Positions 1 through 7,456 are shown, counted from the stretch's first letter. The stretch is DNA of 35,742 nt from Rhodocyclaceae bacterium (GCA_024710925.1 JANJTW010000134.1:1-35742); one strand, 5' to 3'. Notes: generated from the sequence alone by a model not told the origin. Made by a program: numbers and translations.

Positions 1-57
1 CAGCAACTGCTACACTTGAGCCAACGCATAGACCCGGTCACCATCCACGCCGGATAG
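1..57 (+). CDS. 3' end of upstream gene, probably flhG/fleN (partial)
   Basis: The window opens inside an open frame that reads 18 codons, ending ...DPVTIHAG, and stops at TAG 55-57, 12 bases before fliA. Eighteen residues are too few to assign a family. The guess of FlhG (a MinD-like ATPase that sets flagellar number) rests only on the common order flhA-flhF-flhG-fliA in polar-flagellate proteobacteria. The fragment lies on the same strand as fliA and is close enough to be cotranscribed with it. Confidence 0.45.
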   Translation, partial: QQLLHLSQRIDPVTIHAG

Positions 58-69
58 AACCCGAATCCC

Positions 70-825
70 ATGTATACCGCTGCAGGGCAGCTCGAGAAAG
101 AGCAACTGGTGCAGCGCTTCGCGCCCCTCGTCAAGCGCATCGCCTTCCATCTGATGAGCCGTCTGCCGTCCAGCGTGCAGGTGGATGATCTCGTGCAGAA
201 CGGCATGATCGGCCTGCTCGATGCGATCGACCGTTTCGAGGCCGGCTTCGGGGCGCAATTCGAAACCTACGCTACGCAGCGCGTGCGCGGGGCGATGCTC
301 GACGGCCTGCGCGAGAACGACTGGCTGCCGCGCAGTCTGCGGCGCGAGATGCGCCGCATCGAGGCGGCCATTCACGAACTCGAGCAGTCGGCCGGCCGGC
401 CGCCGACCGAAAAGGAGTTGGCTGAATCGCTGGGCATGCCGCTTGCCGACTACCAGAAGATGCTGCAGGATGCGCGGGGGCATCAGCTGGTCTATTTCGA
501 GGATCTTGCTGGCGACGGCGACGAGGACTTTCTCGAGCGCCATTTCACCGACGATGCCGCCGATCCGGCCCGCCTGTTCGAGGATCTCGACCTGCGCCGT
601 CATCTGGTGGGCGCCATCGAGTCGCTGCCGGAGCGCGAGAAGCTGATGATGGGCCTCTACTACGAGCAGGACCTCAACCTGCGCGAAATCGGAGAAGTCA
701 TGGGCGTCACCGAATCCCGCGTCTGCCAGCTGCACAGCCAGGCCATCGCCCGACTGCGCGCGAGTCTGTTCGGCGACGGCGAAGCCGTGGCGCCGAAGAA
801 GAAAGGACGTCCGCGCCGTGGATAA
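70..825 (+). CDS. fliA: RNA polymerase sigma-28 factor FliA
   Basis: This is the flagellar sigma factor that directs core RNA polymerase to late flagellar promoters and is held inactive by FlgM until the hook is complete. The 251-residue product has sigma region 2 at about residues 15-85 (with VDDLVQNGMIGLLDAIDRF and the FETYATQRVRGAMLD segment), region 3 at about 95-150, and region 4 at about 185-232 with a helix-turn-helix around LREIGEVMGVTESRVCQLH. Its length is close to that of known FliA (about 240). The Shine-Dalgarno site before ATG 70 is weak, but the N-terminus aligns with the family. The stop overlaps the GTG of motC by 8 bases. Two promoters that fit this factor are visible in the window, before flgM and flgK. 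Confidence 0.97.
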   Translation: MYTAAGQLEKEQLVQRFAPLVKRIAFHLMSRLPSSVQVDDLVQNGMIGLLDAIDRFEAGFGAQFETYATQRVRGAMLDGLRENDWLPRSLRREMRRIEAAIHELEQSAGRPPTEKELAESLGMPLADYQKMLQDARGHQLVYFEDLAGDGDEDFLERHFTDDAADPARLFEDLDLRRHLVGAIESLPEREKLMMGLYYEQDLNLREIGEVMGVTESRVCQLHSQAIARLRASLFGDGEAVAPKKKGRPRRG

Positions 826-1558
826 GATCAGCCTCGCCGGCCTCGTCATCGGCATCGTCGCCATCGTCGGCGGACAGGTGCTCGAAGGTGGTCACGTCGG
901 CTCGCTGGTGCAGCCGACGGCGCTCCTCATCGTCGGCGGCGGCACGCTCGGTGCGGTCATGCTGCAGAGTCCGTTTCCGACCTTCCGCCTCGGCTTCCGC
1001 ATGGCCAAGTGGGTATGGTTCCCGCCGGCCATCGACTATGCCAAGCTGATCCAGCAGGTGACCAACTGGAGCCACGTGTCGCGGCGCGAGGGGCTGCTCG
1101 CGCTGGAAGGTTTCATCAACCCGATGAAGGATGAGTTCGCGAAGAAGGGGCTGCAGCTGCTGGTCGACGGCGTCGAACCGGAGCGCCTGCGCGAGGTGCT
1201 CGAAGTCCAGCTCAATACCTACGAGGAAGAGTTGCGCCAGGGGGCGCGCATCTGGGAATCGGCCGGCGGCTATTCGCCGACGATCGGCATCCTCGGTGCC
1301 GTGATGGGGCTGATCCACGTCATGGAGAACCTGTCCGACCCGTCCAAGCTCGGCGCCGGCATCGCCGTCGCCTTTGTCGCGACGATCTACGGCGTCGGCC
1401 TGGCCAACCTCGTCTACCTGCCGATGGCCAACAAGCTGAAGGCGCAGGTGGCGCGCCACGTCGCCTACCGCGAAATGCTGATCGACGGCCTGATCGGCAT
1501 CGCCAACGGCGACAATCCGCGCATCATCGAAAACCGCCTGCGCGGCTACTACAGCTGA
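818..1558 (+). CDS. motC: Flagellar motor stator protein MotC (MotA family)
   Basis: This is the A subunit of the ion-driven stator in the inner membrane. It presses on FliG to turn the rotor. The 246-residue protein has four hydrophobic segments: about 5-22, 33-52, 148-168 (with the SPTIGILGAVMGL block that carries the functional proline) and 180-203. A long cytoplasmic loop lies between segments 2 and 3. The length matches the short MotA/PomA/MotC class rather than enteric MotA (295). GTG 818 overlaps the end of fliA, and motD starts 7 bases downstream, so the three genes form one unit. Calling it MotC rather than MotA rests on the fliA-linked motCD arrangement known from Pseudomonas. The coupling ion cannot be read from the sequence. 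Confidence 0.93.
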   Translation: MDKISLAGLVIGIVAIVGGQVLEGGHVGSLVQPTALLIVGGGTLGAVMLQSPFPTFRLGFRMAKWVWFPPAIDYAKLIQQVTNWSHVSRREGLLALEGFINPMKDEFAKKGLQLLVDGVEPERLREVLEVQLNTYEEELRQGARIWESAGGYSPTIGILGAVMGLIHVMENLSDPSKLGAGIAVAFVATIYGVGLANLVYLPMANKLKAQVARHVAYREMLIDGLIGIANGDNPRIIENRLRGYYS

Positions 1559-1565
1559 GGCTGCC

Positions 1566-2357
1566 GTGGCCCGCCGCAAGCGCGCAGTCGAGGAGCACGA
1601 GAACCACGAGCGCTGGCTCGTCTCCTACGCCGACTTCATCACCCTGCTGTTCGCCTTCTTCGTCGTCATGTACGCGCTTTCGTCGATCAACGAAGGCAAG
1701 TACAAGATCCTCTCCAGCTCGCTGACGCAGGCCTTTCGCAACGTTACCGTCAACGCCAGCGGCCAGGTGATCATCCCGCAGTCGGCGCTGCCGACGCAGC
1801 CGAACGTCGTTGCCCCGCCCAAGCCCGCGCAGCCGGATGCCGCCCGGCAGAAGCAGCGCGAACGCATGCGCAACATGGCCCGGGAGATCATGGAGGCGCT
1901 GGCGCCGCTGGTGCGCGAGGGCAAGGTGCGGCTGCTGGAAACGAGCCGCGGGGTGACCATCGAGATCGCCGATTCGGCCCTTTTCGCGGTCGGCCAGGCG
2001 CTGCTCAACAGCGAGTCGAGCCGGGCCCTGCGCGCCGTTGCCGAGGTCATCGCGACGTCCGACTTCCCGGTGACGATCGAAGGGCACACCGACAACGTGC
2101 CGATCAATACTCCCCAGTTCCCCTCGAACTGGGAACTCTCGGCGGTGCGGGCGACCACCGTCCTGCGCATCTTCGCCGATGCCGGCGTTCCGGCCGACCG
2201 CCTGACGGCCATCGGCTACGGGGAGACGCGCCCGGTCGAGGGCAATGACAGCATCGAGGGACGCGCCCGCAACCGTCGGGTGTCGATCCAGATCGATTCG
2301 ACCCTGCCGGAACGGCCGACCGAGGTTTCTGACGAGGGCGGTGTCGCACGTCCCTGA
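1566..2357 (+). CDS. motD: Flagellar motor stator protein MotD (MotB family)
   Basis: This is the B subunit of the stator. It binds MotC in the membrane and anchors it to peptidoglycan. The 263-residue protein starts at GTG 1566. A short charged N-terminus precedes the single membrane segment (about residues 20-42, SYADFITLLFAFFVVMYALS), whose Asp23 is the conserved ion-binding aspartate. A flexible Pro/Ala/Gln-rich linker follows, then a C-terminal OmpA-like peptidoglycan-binding domain (about 130-243) with the typical GHTDN, NWELS..RA and GYGE blocks and the final NRRVSI. The gene lies 7 bases after motC and faces flgN tail-to-tail across 76 bases. Confidence 0.94.
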   Translation: MARRKRAVEEHENHERWLVSYADFITLLFAFFVVMYALSSINEGKYKILSSSLTQAFRNVTVNASGQVIIPQSALPTQPNVVAPPKPAQPDAARQKQRERMRNMAREIMEALAPLVREGKVRLLETSRGVTIEIADSALFAVGQALLNSESSRALRAVAEVIATSDFPVTIEGHTDNVPINTPQFPSNWELSAVRATTVLRIFADAGVPADRLTAIGYGETRPVEGNDSIEGRARNRRVSIQIDSTLPERPTEVSDEGGVARP

Positions 2358-2433
2358 CCCGGGTTTTTCCTCAAAGGCAGGGGCGCGCTTATTCGTCGGT
2401 ATTGCGGTGGGGGGGCGGAGCGCTCCCGGCTGC

Positions 2434-2898
2434 TCACGCCGAGTCGATGATCCGCCGTGTCGAGCCTGTTGCAGCCTGCCCGTCGGCCCCGTAGAGATCC
2501 TGCCGGTTGGCGGCGGCGAGCAGGGCTTCCAGCGCCTGGTTGTTGGTCTGCATGCGCAACTGGATCAGCTGCCCATTGACCCTGTTCAGTTCCCGAGCCT
2601 CTTCGGCCAGGATCTGCAGGCGTTGCCAGTTACGGCATACCGCATCGTCCGGCGGGAGTTTCGTCAACCAAGCCTCGATACCGACCCGGTTCGTCGCCGC
2701 GCCGGCACGGCTGAATTCCGCATTACGGGCCGCGGTCAGGGGAGATAGTTTGAGTGCGGTCGCTGTCTTGCGCTCGACAATGCCGGGCAGCGCGTCGGCG
2801 CTGCCGGCCTTGAGCACCTCCTGCTCTTCCTTGAGCAGAACGACAAAAGCCGACACCACGTCGGCTTCTGCCGCAATGATGTCGGCGAGTGCGGGCAT
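2434..2898 (-). CDS. flgN: Flagellar chaperone FlgN
   Basis: This is the export chaperone for the hook-filament junction proteins FlgK and FlgL. The ORF track begins at 3003, but the likely start is ATG 2898 (MPALADIIAAE). That gives a 154-residue, mostly helical protein of normal FlgN length and leaves 10 bases after flgM. The upstream part of the open frame is Arg/Ser/Pro-rich shadow sequence inside flgM. The C-terminal half has the helical LNRVNGQLIQLRMQTNNQALEALL-type pattern of the FlgN family. The assignment rests on this pattern plus its place directly after flgM. Its clients FlgK and FlgL are encoded in the same window. Confidence 0.88.
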   Translation of the reverse strand: MPALADIIAAEADVVSAFVVLLKEEQEVLKAGSADALPGIVERKTATALKLSPLTAARNAEFSRAGAATNRVGIEAWLTKLPPDDAVCRNWQRLQILAEEARELNRVNGQLIQLRMQTNNQALEALLAAANRQDLYGADGQAATGSTRRIIDSA

Positions 2899-2908
2899 GC
2901 CCTTTCGC

Positions 2909-3199
2909 TCAGGCTTTGCGCTGCGCCAGGAGGAGGCCGCGCGCGGTATCGAGTAGGCCGTCGGCGATCGCGCCGGCGTTGATCTTGAAGCGCCCCTCGG
3001 CAATCGCCAGCTTGATTTCGGCGATGCGCGCGCTGTCTACCGGAGCGCCTTCTCCAGCCTTCGTCAGTTGTGCCGAGGCGGAACTGATCTGTACCTCGGC
3101 GGCGACCGAAGTGCTGCCTGTCCCGGCGGCTTCTGCCTTCGACCGACTGCCGGTCGCGTTGCCGGTAGCGAGCGATTTGAGATGGCTATCGATCTTCAC
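2909..3199 (-). CDS. flgM: Anti-sigma-28 factor FlgM
   Basis: FlgM binds FliA and blocks late gene expression until it is secreted through the finished hook-basal body. The 96-residue product has the expected disordered, Ala/Ser/Gly-rich N-terminal half. Its C-terminal half (about 55-90, ARIAEIKLAIAEGRFKINAG and IADGLLDTARGLL) corresponds to the FliA-binding helices. The start is GTG 3199 (VKIDSHLKSL), with AAGGA seven bases upstream. Two promoters can be seen before it: a sigma-28 site at 3230-3256 and a sigma-70-like site at 3285-3312. This fits the known dual control of flgM, with a basal supply plus autoregulation through FliA. The gene is followed closely by flgN. Confidence 0.95.
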   Translation of the reverse strand: MKIDSHLKSLATGNATGSRSKAEAAGTGSTSVAAEVQISSASAQLTKAGEGAPVDSARIAEIKLAIAEGRFKINAGAIADGLLDTARGLLLAQRKA

Positions 3200-3229
3200 G
3201 ATGTATTCCTTGTTGGGTTCTCAAGGGCA

Positions 3230-3256
3230 GTAACGGCAATGCCGGCGGGAACTTTA
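3230..3256 (-). promoter_or_regulatory. Sigma-28 (FliA) promoter of flgMN
   Basis: On the minus strand the sequence reads TAAAGTTC, then 11 bases, then GCCGTTAC. This is close to the sigma-28 consensus TAAAGTTT-N11-GCCGATAA, with the exact spacing. It lies about 30 bases before the GTG of flgM, where a FliA-dependent flgM promoter is expected. Confidence 0.88.
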
Positions 3257-3284
3257 GCAAAAAAACAGAAAAAATTCCGGAGCC

Positions 3285-3312
3285 ATTGTAGCCGACGCGC
3301 GACCCTTGTCAG
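3285..3312 (-). promoter_or_regulatory. Sigma-70-like promoter upstream of flgM
   Basis: The minus strand reads CTGACA, 16 bases, TACAAT, each hexamer one mismatch from consensus. The -35 box overlaps the flgA stop codon. This would give FliA-independent expression of flgM before the hook is complete. It is a sequence match only. Confidence 0.6.
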
Positions 3313-4016
3313 GGCGTGACCTGGATGATGCCGCCGGGTCGTGCGATGCCGCTGACGGTCTGGCCGCTTGCCGTGCGGGCCCGGGCCACCTGACCTTCGG
3401 TGGCATTGTTTAAGGCCTTGCCCTCGTTGCTTACCGAAAAGCCGCGACCTTGCGTGACCAGGCGGACGTCCTGACCCTGCTGGACGACGAAGGGGGCGAT
3501 GAGCATGTCGCTGCGCAGCGGTTGGCCGCCGGCGAGGGCGTTTCGTAGGGTCTTGCCGACCCCCTGCTCGCGCTCCGTCAGAATGCCGGCCGGCAGTGCC
3601 GTCAGGTCACCGCGCTGCAGCGCCAGATCTTCGCTGGCGAGCGGCAGACCGGGGTTGAGCGCGCGCGCGGTGACAACGTAAGTGCCGACGACTTGAATCT
3701 GCACCGGTATGTAGATCGTCCAATTGGCCGGACCGAGGCAGCGGACGCCAAGCGTTGCGCGCCCCCAGAGCTGGGTCCCCGGCGGCTGGAATGGCTCGTA
3801 TGCGGAGCAGGGGGCCAGCTGCAAACGCGGGTCGAGCTGGCCGACGCTGACATTGACCTGTCCGGGGAGTCCGCGCGTCTGCGTCCGCAGATACTGCTCA
3901 ACGGTGGCGTAAAGCTGTTCGCGGGCCGAGGCAGGGGGCGCCGGCAGGAGCAGGGCAACGAAAAGGGGGAGGCAGCGCAACAGGACTGCGCAGGCGGGCA
4001 TCGGTGATCGGGTCAT
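3309..4016 (-). CDS. flgA: P-ring assembly chaperone FlgA
   Basis: FlgA is a periplasmic chaperone that helps FlgI assemble into the P ring. The 235-residue precursor has a Sec signal peptide (about residues 1-31, a hydrophobic LLRCLPLFVALLLP core ending ASA). After it comes an N-terminal domain, then an SAF-like domain (about 105-170, with the TARALNPGLPLASEDLALQ pattern), and a C-terminal domain with the typical QGRGFSVSNEGKALNNATEGQ block. The length is normal for the family. It reads away from flgB across a 165-base shared region. flgM and flgN follow on the same strand, but flgM has its own promoters. No clear promoter for flgA itself was found. Confidence 0.94.
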   Translation of the reverse strand: MTRSPMPACAVLLRCLPLFVALLLPAPPASAREQLYATVEQYLRTQTRGLPGQVNVSVGQLDPRLQLAPCSAYEPFQPPGTQLWGRATLGVRCLGPANWTIYIPVQIQVVGTYVVTARALNPGLPLASEDLALQRGDLTALPAGILTEREQGVGKTLRNALAGGQPLRSDMLIAPFVVQQGQDVRLVTQGRGFSVSNEGKALNNATEGQVARARTASGQTVSGIARPGGIIQVTP

Positions 4017-4063
4017 GGCCCGTATTCTGCCTGATGCGCTGCGGTGACGAAACCGGCGGCGCT

Positions 4064-4078
4064 CGGCAATTCTTGCCG
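4064..4078. repeat. Inverted repeat in the flgA-flgB intergenic region
   Basis: A perfect 6-base inverted repeat CGGCAA-TTC-TTGCCG lies 48-62 bases upstream of the flgA start and about 50 bases before the flgB sigma-54 promoter. It could be an operator or a hairpin in the flgA leader. The sequence alone does not decide between these. Confidence 0.35.
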
Positions 4079-4129
4079 GCGAGACGGCGGCTGCCGCAGA
4101 AAAACAGCGTTATCGGACATTTTGGGCGG

Positions 4130-4145
4130 TGGCACGGTTGTTGCA
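4130..4145 (+). promoter_or_regulatory. Sigma-54 promoter of the flgBCDEFGHIJ operon
   Basis: TGGCACGgttgTTGCA matches the sigma-54 consensus TGGCACG-N4-TTGCW at every fixed base, with GG and GC exactly 10 bases apart. The predicted start of transcription near 4156 leaves a leader of about 26 bases before the flgB ATG. Activation by FleR, encoded at 28728-30092, is an inference. Confidence 0.93.
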
Positions 4146-4181
4146 TGTTTCCGGTCAGATCATCCCGACGGAGTTGCCCGA

Positions 4182-4583
4182 ATGGCCAGCAAACTTGACA
4201 ACCTCCTTGCCTTCCAGCACCAGGCGCTCGGCCTGCGGGTCCACCGGCAGCAGGTGCTTGCCGCCAATATCGCCAATGCCGATACGCCAAACTACAAGGC
4301 GCGCGACATCGATTTCTCGGCAGCGCTGAAAAATGCCGTCGCCGGTCGCGCCAATGGTGTCGATCTGGTCCGCACGGCGTCGGGGCACCTGCCGGGCAGC
4401 GGCGAGAACAGTCCGGCCGCACTCCAGTACCGGCGGGATATGCAGGCATCGGCCGATGGCAACACGGTGAACATGGACGTCGAGCGGTCGCAGTTCGCCG
4501 AGAATGCCGTTTTCTACGAAGCCGGCATCACTTTCATCAGCGGGCGCCTGCGGACCATGCTCACCGCCATCCAGGGTCAATAA
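4182..4583 (+). CDS. flgB: Flagellar proximal rod protein FlgB
   Basis: FlgB is one of the proximal rod proteins that link the MS ring to the distal rod. The open frame starts at 4044, but that stretch runs through the sigma-54 promoter. ATG 4182 gives 133 residues (MASKLDNLLAFQHQALGLR), the normal FlgB length. The N-terminal motif ANIANADTPNYKARDIDF is the family's rod/hook signature. The C-terminal end (FAENAVFYEAGITFISGRLRTML) supplies the other half of the D0 coiled coil. It is the first gene of the operon, and flgC begins 2 bases after its stop. Confidence 0.96.
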   Translation: MASKLDNLLAFQHQALGLRVHRQQVLAANIANADTPNYKARDIDFSAALKNAVAGRANGVDLVRTASGHLPGSGENSPAALQYRRDMQASADGNTVNMDVERSQFAENAVFYEAGITFISGRLRTMLTAIQGQ

Positions 4584-4585
4584 TC

Positions 4586-4990
4586 ATGAGCGTATTCAAC
4601 GTTTTCCATATCGCCGGCAGCGCCATGACCGCGCAGTCGGCACGACTCAACGCGGTTGCCTCGAACATGGCCAATGCCGAAAGCGTCGCTGGCGCAGACG
4701 GCCGTCCGTACCGCGCCAAGCAGGTGGTGTTCGAGGCGACGCCGATGGGCCATGCCGCCGCACAGGGCGTGCGCGTGCGCGAGGTGGTCGAGGATGCCTC
4801 GCCCGGTCGCATGGTCTACGACCCGCGCAACCCGGCGGCAAATGCCGAGGGCTACGTCACCATGCCGAACGTGAACGTGGTCGAGGAAATGACCAACATG
4901 ATTTCGGCGTCGCGTTCGTACCAGACCAATGCGGACGTGATGAACACCGCCAAGACCCTCCTGTTGCGCACGCTGCAGATGAACCAGTAA
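4586..4990 (+). CDS. flgC: Flagellar proximal rod protein FlgC
   Basis: FlgC is a proximal rod subunit secreted by the flagellar type III apparatus. The 134-residue length is typical. The N-terminal rod signature (LNAVASNMANAESV) is present, and so is the C-terminal VVEEMTNMISASRSYQTNADV block shared by all rod and hook proteins, which packs as a coiled coil with the N-terminal helix. The YVTMPNVNVVEEM sequence is especially characteristic of FlgC. The gene sits between flgB (2 bases) and flgD (16 bases). Confidence 0.97.
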   Translation: MSVFNVFHIAGSAMTAQSARLNAVASNMANAESVAGADGRPYRAKQVVFEATPMGHAAAQGVRVREVVEDASPGRMVYDPRNPAANAEGYVTMPNVNVVEEMTNMISASRSYQTNADVMNTAKTLLLRTLQMNQ

Positions 4991-5006
4991 CCGGGGATAA
5001 CCGACC

Positions 5007-5681
5007 ATGAGCACCGTCAATTCCACGAATGCATCGACCAGCGACGTTTTTTCCGCACTCGGTGCCAGCAGCAAGAAGAGTGGCAGTCAGGCCGACCAAA
5101 TTCAGGACCGTTTCCTGACCCTGCTCGTAACCCAGTTGAAGAACCAGGATCCGCTAAACCCGATGGACAACGCCCAGATGACCAGCCAGCTGGCGCAGAT
5201 CAATACGATCAGCGGCATCGAGAAACTGAACTCGACGGTTGGCCAGATGCTGGAAATCTACGACAACGGGCAAGCCATGCAGGCGGCAGGAATGATCGGC
5301 AAATATGTACTGATCGACGGCAACGCCTTGCCGCTGCGTGAGGGGGCGACTGCCGGCGGCGTGCTTCTGCCCGAGCCTGCCGATGAAGTCACCGTCACCA
5401 TCCTCGACGCCGCCGGGAACACCATGCAATCGCAGAAACTTGGTCCGCAACAGGCTGGCAGCATGAGTTTCACGTGGGACGGAAAGAAGAGCGACGGTAC
5501 GGCCGCGGCTGACGGCAGCTACAGTTTCAAGGTCGAGGCCTTGCGTGGCGGGAAGAAGATCGAAGCCGACGAGCTGCAGCTTGGCATGGTTAATGCTGTG
5601 GTTCGCAGCAAGGACGGTTTCCTCCTCGATCTTGGCCCTCGCGGTACGGTGGCCTTCGCGGACGTAGAACAGATTCTCTAA
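5007..5681 (+). CDS. flgD: Hook-capping scaffold protein FlgD
   Basis: FlgD forms the temporary cap under which FlgE subunits polymerise, and is lost when FlgK arrives. The 224-residue product has the conserved N-terminal region (about 30-70: FLTLLVTQLKNQDPLNPMDN and the MTSQLAQINTISGIEKLN pattern). A C-terminal part of about 100-220 follows, with FlgD Ig-like and Tudor-like sequence (FTWDGKKSDGTAAADGSYSF). Length and order are as usual. It lies between flgC and flgE in the sigma-54 operon. Confidence 0.96.
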   Translation: MSTVNSTNASTSDVFSALGASSKKSGSQADQIQDRFLTLLVTQLKNQDPLNPMDNAQMTSQLAQINTISGIEKLNSTVGQMLEIYDNGQAMQAAGMIGKYVLIDGNALPLREGATAGGVLLPEPADEVTVTILDAAGNTMQSQKLGPQQAGSMSFTWDGKKSDGTAAADGSYSFKVEALRGGKKIEADELQLGMVNAVVRSKDGFLLDLGPRGTVAFADVEQIL

Positions 5682-5696
5682 GCGGGAGACGATTAC

Positions 5697-7424
5697 ATGG
5701 CATTCCAGCAAGGTTTGAGCGGGCTGAACTCTTCGGCCAAGGCGCTCGATGTCATCAGCAACAACGTTGCCAACTCCGGCACGGTCGGTTTCAAGGCGGC
5801 CAATTCGCATTTCGCCGACGTGTTCGCCGCCTCGCTGACCGGCTCCGGCGCTTCGCAGATCGGCATCGGCGCAAGCATGGCGACGGTGTTCCAGCAATTC
5901 ACGCAGGGCAACATCACCACCACCAACAACCCGCTTGACATCTCGATCAACGGCGGCGGCTTTTTCCGCATGAGCCAGAGCGGCGCGACGACCTATACGC
6001 GTAACGGCCAATTCCACATGGACCGCAACGGCTATATCGTGAACGATGGGAACCTCCGGCTGACTGGTTATCAGGCGGATGCGGCCGGACTGATCGTGCC
6101 GACGACGCCGGTGGAAATCCAGCTCGATTCGGCCGATCAGCCGCCGGTGGCAACCGGCGCCGGTATCGGTGCCTTCACGGGGGTGCGAGGCAACATCAAC
6201 CTCGATTCGCGGCAGGATGTGCCGGTCCGCACTTGGAGTTCCGGCCTCGGCGTGCCGGGGGCTCTGGCTGCTTGGGATGCGCCTGAAGTGGGCGATGTGA
6301 GTTGGTCGCCGGCGCAAAATACCTATAGCCATTCGATTACTCGTTCCTTCAATGATTCGAATGGTGCCGCCCATACCGTTTCTTATTATTTCGTTGAAAC
6401 GGCCACCGATGGCGTATATGACGTTTATGCCAATATCGACGGCACTGCAGCGATGCTTGATCCGACAAATGGTAATGTCATCCCCCCTGGTTCTCCCAGT
6501 GTTGCAGGGCAGGTTACCTTCGACGCGGCCGGGCAGTATGTGTCATCCACGCTGGATCCGTCATTCTCGGTCAACCTTGACGACATTGACACTGCGCTGG
6601 GAACAAACAACTATCTCGCGGGAACGGTTGCTGTAACGCAAAATTTTTCGACCATGGCAAGTCCGGTTGATACGGCACTGTTTACTCCCGATCCGTCGAC
6701 TTACAACTATTCGACCGCATTGTCGATCTACGACACGCTCGGCAATGCACATACGCTGACCTACTATTTCGTGAAGACGGCAACGGCTGGGGAGTGGGAC
6801 GTCTATGCCAGCGTCGACGGTACTACCAACCAGACGGTTGATCTCGGCAACGGCCCCGGCAATCCGGCGACGCTGCAGTTCAATAGCAGCGGGGTTTTGC
6901 AGACGACGATGCCGCTGACCATCAATATTGACCTCAATGGCGTGCTGATGGCTGGCGGGAGCACGAACAACGCCGGAACGCCGCTTTCGTTCGAGATGGA
7001 TTTCACCGGTAGCACGCAGTTCGGTTCCAGCTTCGGTACCAATCGCCTGGAACAGGACGGTTACTCCTCCGGTCGTCTGACCGGCTTGGCTGTCGGTCCC
7101 GACGGCGTCATCCAGGGACGTTACAGCAACGGCCAGTCGCGCAATCTGGCACAGATTGTCCTTGCCAACTTCTCCAACCCGAACGGCCTGATCAACCTCG
7201 GCGGCAACCAGTGGTCGGAAAGTGCCGTATCCGGGCCGGCGACGGTCGGTGCGCCATCCACCGGCAGCCTGGGGGCGTTGCAGTCGTCTGCCGTGGAGGA
7301 ATCGAACGTCGATCTGACCGCGGAGCTGGTGGCGATGATTACCCAGCAGCGCAATTACCAGGCAAACGCCCAGTCGATCAAGACGCAGGACTCGATCATG
7401 CAGACGATCGTCAATCTGCGCTGA
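5697..7424 (+). CDS. flgE: Flagellar hook protein FlgE, enlarged
   Basis: FlgE is the subunit of the hook, the flexible joint between rod and filament. The ends are canonical: LSGLNSSAKALDVISNNVAN with SGTVGFK near the N-terminus, and NVDLTAELVAMITQQRNYQAN near the C-terminus. At 575 residues it is longer than the common 400-450. The extra length comes from a tandem duplication of the D2-like module. One copy is at about residues 210-295 (HTVSYYFVETATDGVYDVYA) and the second at 336-414 (HTLTYYFVKTATAGEWDVYA). The DNA of roughly 6300-6680, covering copy 1 and the linker after it, is visibly richer in A and T and in codons such as TAT, ATT and GTT than its neighbours. It is preceded by a good GGGAGA ribosome site. 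Confidence 0.96.
   Translation: MAFQQGLSGLNSSAKALDVISNNVANSGTVGFKAANSHFADVFAASLTGSGASQIGIGASMATVFQQFTQGNITTTNNPLDISINGGGFFRMSQSGATTYTRNGQFHMDRNGYIVNDGNLRLTGYQADAAGLIVPTTPVEIQLDSADQPPVATGAGIGAFTGVRGNINLDSRQDVPVRTWSSGLGVPGALAAWDAPEVGDVSWSPAQNTYSHSITRSFNDSNGAAHTVSYYFVETATDGVYDVYANIDGTAAMLDPTNGNVIPPGSPSVAGQVTFDAAGQYVSSTLDPSFSVNLDDIDTALGTNNYLAGTVAVTQNFSTMASPVDTALFTPDPSTYNYSTALSIYDTLGNAHTLTYYFVKTATAGEWDVYASVDGTTNQTVDLGNGPGNPATLQFNSSGVLQTTMPLTINIDLNGVLMAGGSTNNAGTPLSFEMDFTGSTQFGSSFGTNRLEQDGYSSGRLTGLAVGPDGVIQGRYSNGQSRNLAQIVLANFSNPNGLINLGGNQWSESAVSGPATVGAPSTGSLGALQSSAVEESNVDLTAELVAMITQQRNYQANAQSIKTQDSIMQTIVNLR
6324..6581 (+). repeat. FlgE D2-like module, copy 1
   Basis: This encodes FlgE residues 210-295. 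It aligns by eye with copy 2: SITRSFNDSNGAAHTVSYYF against STALSIYDTLGNAHTLTYYF, then YDVYANIDGT against WDVYASVDGT, then a beta pattern ending in VNLD/INID. The similarity is at protein level; the DNA has diverged and is more AT-rich in this copy. Confidence 0.8.
6702..6938 (+). repeat. FlgE D2-like module, copy 2
   Basis: This encodes FlgE residues 336-414. STALSIYDTLGNAHTLTYYF is the usual FlgE D2 signature, so this copy is probably the ancestral one and copy 1 the added one. A linker of about 40 residues separates the two. Confidence 0.8.
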
Positions 7425-7456
7425 TCCTGAACCCCTGAAACGCGGAGCGAGCGACC

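Noticed and set aside
2358-2433. Terminator between motD and flgN
   Set aside because: Only a 10-base palindrome (GGAGCGCTCC, 2417-2426) with no loop or T run is present, and it is too weak to call a terminator.
4085-4125. CCGATAA on the minus strand before flgA, resembling a sigma-28 -10 box
   Set aside because: No TAAA element occurs at the required distance; FlgA is also not usually a late gene.
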